A DNA stretch of 64,000 bases from Cephalopachus bancanus (taxonomy: Eukaryota > Chordata > Mammalia > Primates > Tarsiidae): the NCBI GenBank assembly GCA_027257055.1, contig JAPVLO010000624.1:248001-312000 (forward strand). The letters are read 5' to 3'. The notes under the pieces are model-generated. The model was not told where the DNA came from, made no database searches, and saw only the letters and a list, made by a program, of their open reading frames with translations. This document shows, one piece after another, positions 59,794-64,000 of the stretch (the first letter of the stretch is position 1; the number at the start of each line of letters is the position of its first letter). The position numbers and the translations under genes are program-made.

Positions 59794-62504
59794 TTTTTAA
59801 AATTATGAAATCTTTCTCATCTAACTGTTTTATAAATTATTTTTCAGAACTCTCACAACAACTAAAACATCAAGGTAGAGAACAACTATGATAAGTTATT
59901 TGTAAAATTTTGTATGTTGATTTGCTATATAATACAGAATAGTTTCTACATGCAAATGAGCAGCTGGGGGAAGGTGAGGTGGTAATCAATTCAGCAAGTA
60001 ACTTTTAAGAATCTCTAATGTGTAGGAGTATTGGCCATAAGCTCTCTGGGAAGAGTGTCCTTGCTGATCTTTTCCCCACCTTCTCTTCCTTTCTTTCCTT
60101 CTGATATCTCAATTTCTATCTGATATATACATATTCTAAAAATAAACGTCTGAATTATGATGCTTTGGTGATATAAGAAAGCAAATGATGTAGAATCTTT
60201 AAGTATCTATCATTTCAAACAAAGAAGAAAACATATATAATTAAAATTGTGATGGTTGTAATTTCTTCATATGTGTTATTCGTTTTTTCCCTGTGCTATA
60301 TTTTTATTGTTTTCATCCTGTGCCATCCACAAAGATAACTTCCAAGTTTTGGAAAACGCAGAATCAGAAATGTTTGAAGACTGAAGCAAAAACAGTTTAA
60401 AAGATGCTAACTAAGTTTAAAATCGATAAAACAAGAAATGCCATGGGTACTGCATAAATGGGAGCATGTAGCAAGCTTTAACATGTGAATTGTTTTAGAT
60501 CAGTTGAAGATATGAGAAGGAATTGAAGAAGGGCAAAATAAAAAATTTTTGGAGAAGTGTTATGTGGGTTGTAAACTGGATAGCAATTGCAAATGAAGGG
60601 ATACAATGCAATTCCTTTGTATAATTAGAATTGTACTTTAAGTATTATGGTTGTTGGACTTTTCTTTGTGATTTATATGGAGAGTGAGCCACATGAGGGC
60701 CAAGCTTTTAGACAGGCTACCCTATTATTTAAGATGGAAAACAATTCATTTTAATGGCAGTAACAATGTGTTCTGGGAGCCAGGGTAAAATCCTAGAACA
60801 TTGAGGAAAGCATCAAAAAGATGATGATATTTTAGTGACTCTTTGAAGGTTGTGAAAAGTCCTTCTTATAGGAGGAAACAAGACATTCCATGATAAAGAT
60901 AATGTCTGAGGAAATACCAAGTTATTGTATGAAACACAAAATCTGTGTTTTAGAGCATAAGTTTTATGACCCTGTGTGGTAGAAAATGAAGTTTAAAGGA
61001 TTTTTTAATAACTACTGCTATTTATTGAATGCTTAGTAAATGCCAGACATTGTACATTATCTTAATTGCTGCAACCAAGTTGTAACTTCATTAATCATCA
61101 TAGTCAAGGATGAATAAAACAAGAAGAGAACTGAGGATAGAATCCTAGTGATTACTGATACTTAAAGCCTAGGCAGAGAAATAGAAAACTAAAATATAAA
61201 TGGTCAGGAGTAGCAGAGAACCAACACGATAAATATTTATTAAAGGTAAGTGTGGGAAGTAGTACCAGATTTCAATAGTTGAGACTGCGAACAGAAAGTG
61301 CTAACCTTTAGGAGGTCAATGTTTGCATTTTGGGAAAGCACTTTTAGTCGACTATTGGAAATAGAAATGATAGCACAGGTGGTGGTTTCAGTGAATGTAT
61401 GATGGGGAGGTAGAACCAGCAGAGAAACAGCTGCTCTTAAGAATTAATGGCCCCTAAAGGAAGGAAATGGGAAACTGACTCAAGTTGTCAACAAGAGCTG
61501 AAACTCTTATAGATGAGAGGAGGAACAATTCAGACAGCAGGACTGATCTATGAGAGATAAAAGATCACTGATACAGATAAATTGGTGTAAGCAGATGGGC
61601 TCTGAGAGCCAAGTCAAAGAGTTGGGCTTGGTAGGGAGGGAGACTACAACAAGGCAGGTAGGTCTTAAATGTTGTGATTCTAAAATGATTTTTCTTTTTA
61701 CTGTTTTTCATGATATCTGTCTAAATCACCAAATCTAATAACTGGATGATTGTAATAATTCCAATGCAGCCCTGTAGGGTCCTGAGTTTTTTCCCAGTGT
61801 TCGCCAGAATCAATAGTTCCAGTAGTTGTGGCTTTGCTGACTATAGGAAATGGGCAGAGTAATGAAAAATGTGACTTTTGTATCAGCTCAACTTTATTTA
61901 CGTCTAGGCCCAGTTTGGACAAAACAGGGCATAAGGTGAAATAGGCAATTCAGGCCTCATGTGTGTCTTAGCCCTTAACTCCTCACCCACTCTCTGAGCA
62001 AATTTCTGCAGTGGATCCCATAATTATAACACCAATCACATCCAATAAGACATTTAATCACTCAACCATTCCATAGTGTTCCTGGAATGCGAGATTGCTC
62101 AGAAGCACAGAATTCTGTCCAAGCACATTCACTGTATAGTCAGTGATAGCTACATACAATTTATGTTGGACTCCATTTTCAGCATGCTGCACTTAATTTT
62201 TTTTTTTGGTAGGGGATAGTTTTTTCCTTACTTAATGGAAATCTACTCTTCAGGTGAGAAAAAGGATCCACTAATTTTTAAAACATAGGAACAGATGCTC
62301 TGTTAGGGCTGGCTTCATGAATTGGAAACTACATATAAATTACACAGTGTTAGTTGAGTACCTTGCCAAGTAGAAAAATGTCTTCTCTCACTTATCTGTT
62401 GTTGTCTAGTACCTCAAACACTGAAATTAAAAAAAAATGATTTAGTGATGGTGATGGTGAGGGAGTCCTAATTAGTCCTTTAAACATAGCATTTCTCAAA
62501 ATAT
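59794..62504. other. Unannotated intergenic stretch with a weak MIR
   Basis: 61010-61090 (TATTGAATGCTTAGTAAATG, CCAGACATTGTACATTATC) is probably a minus-strand MIR piece. A 74-codon open frame at 61698-61922 on the minus strand has no family I recognise. Confidence 0.5.
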
Positions 62505-62690
62505 TCCACTTAATTTAATCAGATCCTCGAAAACTCCAAGTATTTAGGAAAGAAAAATTCCCCTTCTTTCCCTATTTCATGGATGAATAAACTGAGGTTT
62601 AGAGGTTAAGCAATAAGCCTGTCTCAGGAGATGGCTAAGATAAAAGGAGAAGCCAGGTCTTTACAGTTCTTAGTGCCATCTTATTCAACC
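62505..62690 (-). repeat. MIR
   Basis: CCCTATTTCATGGATGAATA, AACTGAGGTTTAGAGGTTAAG and GAAGCCAGGTCTT are in MIR order on the minus strand. Confidence 0.7.
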
Positions 62691-62804
62691 CCTCACTTAA
62701 TAGAGAATTGAATTTGCCTAAGAGACAGACAGCATGGTCTTAGGAGCATACACTTATAGCTAGGTTTGAAGTCTTTTTGTTCTGTCTCAAGTTGAGAGTT
62801 CCAC

Positions 62805-63020
62805 TTGTTGAGAACTTACTATGTGCCAGTTCGGATGCTATTTAGTTTTTACAAATGCTCTTATCTAGCATACACAGTGCTGCAGGGTTGGTAGTATTAT
62901 TCACATTTTAACAAATATGAAACTGTTACACAAGTGATTAATTTACTGAAGAAGGCCAACTGGTAAGTGATAGAGTCAGGATTTGAACCCTATTCTGCCT
63001 GGTTTACTCCATGCTGCTTT
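62805..63020 (-). repeat. MIR
   Basis: TACTATGTGCCAGTTCGGATG, then ATTATTCACATTTTAAC, CTGGTAAGTGATAGAGTC and AGGATTTGAACCCTATTCTG: a clear minus-strand MIR. Confidence 0.88.
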
Positions 63021-64000
63021 GCTGGAGTTTGTAGCTAACATGCCGTGGGAGGCATGTGACTGTGGGAAATTCATTTCAGTTTCAGTTTCTTTATCTTCTG
63101 AATAGATATTTTAGTACATATCTTGTAGGATGTTTTGACAATAAAATTAGAGCACAAAGGAGGTATCTACTATAATATCTTTAGTATCCACTACAGTATC
63201 TTTAGCTGCTTCAACAGCCGTCTTGGGTCTGTTTGTCACTCTGTTACTCAGTTGGTTACTGTGACAGTTGGAACTACACTCTAGGTTTTCTGATTTCCAG
63301 TTCCTCCTCATGTTGCCATGTGATGCTGAGAGAGAGCCTTGTGCAGCAGACAAAGAAACACAAAGAGAGGAGGAAGAGCAAACAGGACTGAGTAAACGTG
63401 GGAGTTGGCAGTGACAGTCACAAATGTGATGATGGACACATGGCTAATCAAGAAGGGACCCTTGGGGCGGATTCAGTCATGTGTGCAGAGGAATGGCTGT
63501 GAAGCAGAAATGTCCCCAGTGGGAAGGGAGGCATTGATGGATGTGAAAGCAAGCAGAGCCATCTTTGGGCTTAATTTACCATTTATTTGACTTGAGGTAA
63601 ACTAAAAGAAAAGATCTATTTTAAATGGATTTCAAATTATGAAATTAAAGAAGCTGCAAATTGCAGGTATAGAAATTACAGATGATCTGACCATATCCAA
63701 CTACAGAAAGAATCAAATAAATATAATTAAAACATAATTGCAGTTTAAGATGGATCTAGTGGTTGTGAGAAAGGACCAGGCTGCTTTGAATGAGTTCACT
63801 CATCCATTTCCTGTTCATTAAGTACAACTCAGCCTTGGCCAAGTGGGAGACACCGTGATAGCAGTGGCCTTAAAGCTGAATAAAGAATAGCCCTTTCCTC
63901 AAGGAGTTCAGTTTCTGGGAATGAAACACATGGGCACAAGTAACTATGATATGGCATGAAAAGTCCTATTAAAGAGCCTTGTACAGAACATTATTAGAGA
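63021..64000. other. Unannotated intergenic stretch with possible L2 relic
   Basis: 63790-63960 (CTTTCCTCAAGGAGTTCAGTTTC, GGGCACAAGTAACTATGATATG) resembles an L2 3' fragment. No gene seen up to the window end. Confidence 0.45.

Noticed and set aside
61698..61922. Minus-strand frame of 74 codons
   Set aside because: No recognisable family and no support beyond being open; could be a pseudogene relic but I cannot show it.

Overview
This 64 kb window is vertebrate nuclear DNA from a primate, made almost entirely of nested retroelements. I see no host protein-coding gene. The primate call rests on several dimeric, 7SL-derived Alu elements. These Alus are not of the human type: the three 5' ends that can be read fully in the left monomer (54281, 41745-42032, 37-330) share a one-base-shorter A box, reading GGCTCAGCC. 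The young L1s also share their own 3' end. Together this suggests a non-anthropoid primate. Tarsier is my best guess from memory, and a database comparison is needed to confirm it.

Layout. 1-415: an older Alu split by a younger one. 452-9360: an L1 5' half (long 5'UTR plus ORF1) carrying an Alu at 1911-2212 and a 5.75 kb class I (gammaretrovirus-like) endogenous retrovirus on the minus strand at 3379-9132. 10934-16247: a near full-length plus-strand L1 with target-site duplication (TSD), intact ORF1 and broken ORF2. 16259-28811: mostly unique intergenic DNA with a lone Alu right arm, an L1 3' fragment, a mariner-type DNA transposon remnant, MIRs, an old L1 tail and a CA microsatellite. 28812-36205: an old minus-strand L1 interrupted by a plus-strand L1 5' fragment. 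40235-53950: a large old minus-strand L1 carrying an Alu, two L1 pieces and a 6.7 kb younger L1 that itself contains an Alu. 54080-57180: an unassigned old repeat holding an Alu left arm and a 5'-truncated L1 with an Alu inside. 57180-64000: mostly unique DNA with MIR/L2 relics and an 84 bp L1 tail insertion.

Biology. The working parts here are those of LINE-1 (ORF1 RNA-binding protein; ORF2 endonuclease and reverse transcriptase), the Alus it mobilises, and a dead provirus that still has both LTRs, primer-binding site, polypurine tract and a candidate splice donor. Nearly all ORF2 copies are disabled by frameshifts or stops. The best second looks are the Alu subfamily with its separately inserted left and right arms, three unrelated L1 5'UTR types in one window, recurrent stops at one ORF2 codon, the Alu insertion without TSD in an L1 ORF2, and catalytic-residue losses in the provirus that lean to G-to-A changes.
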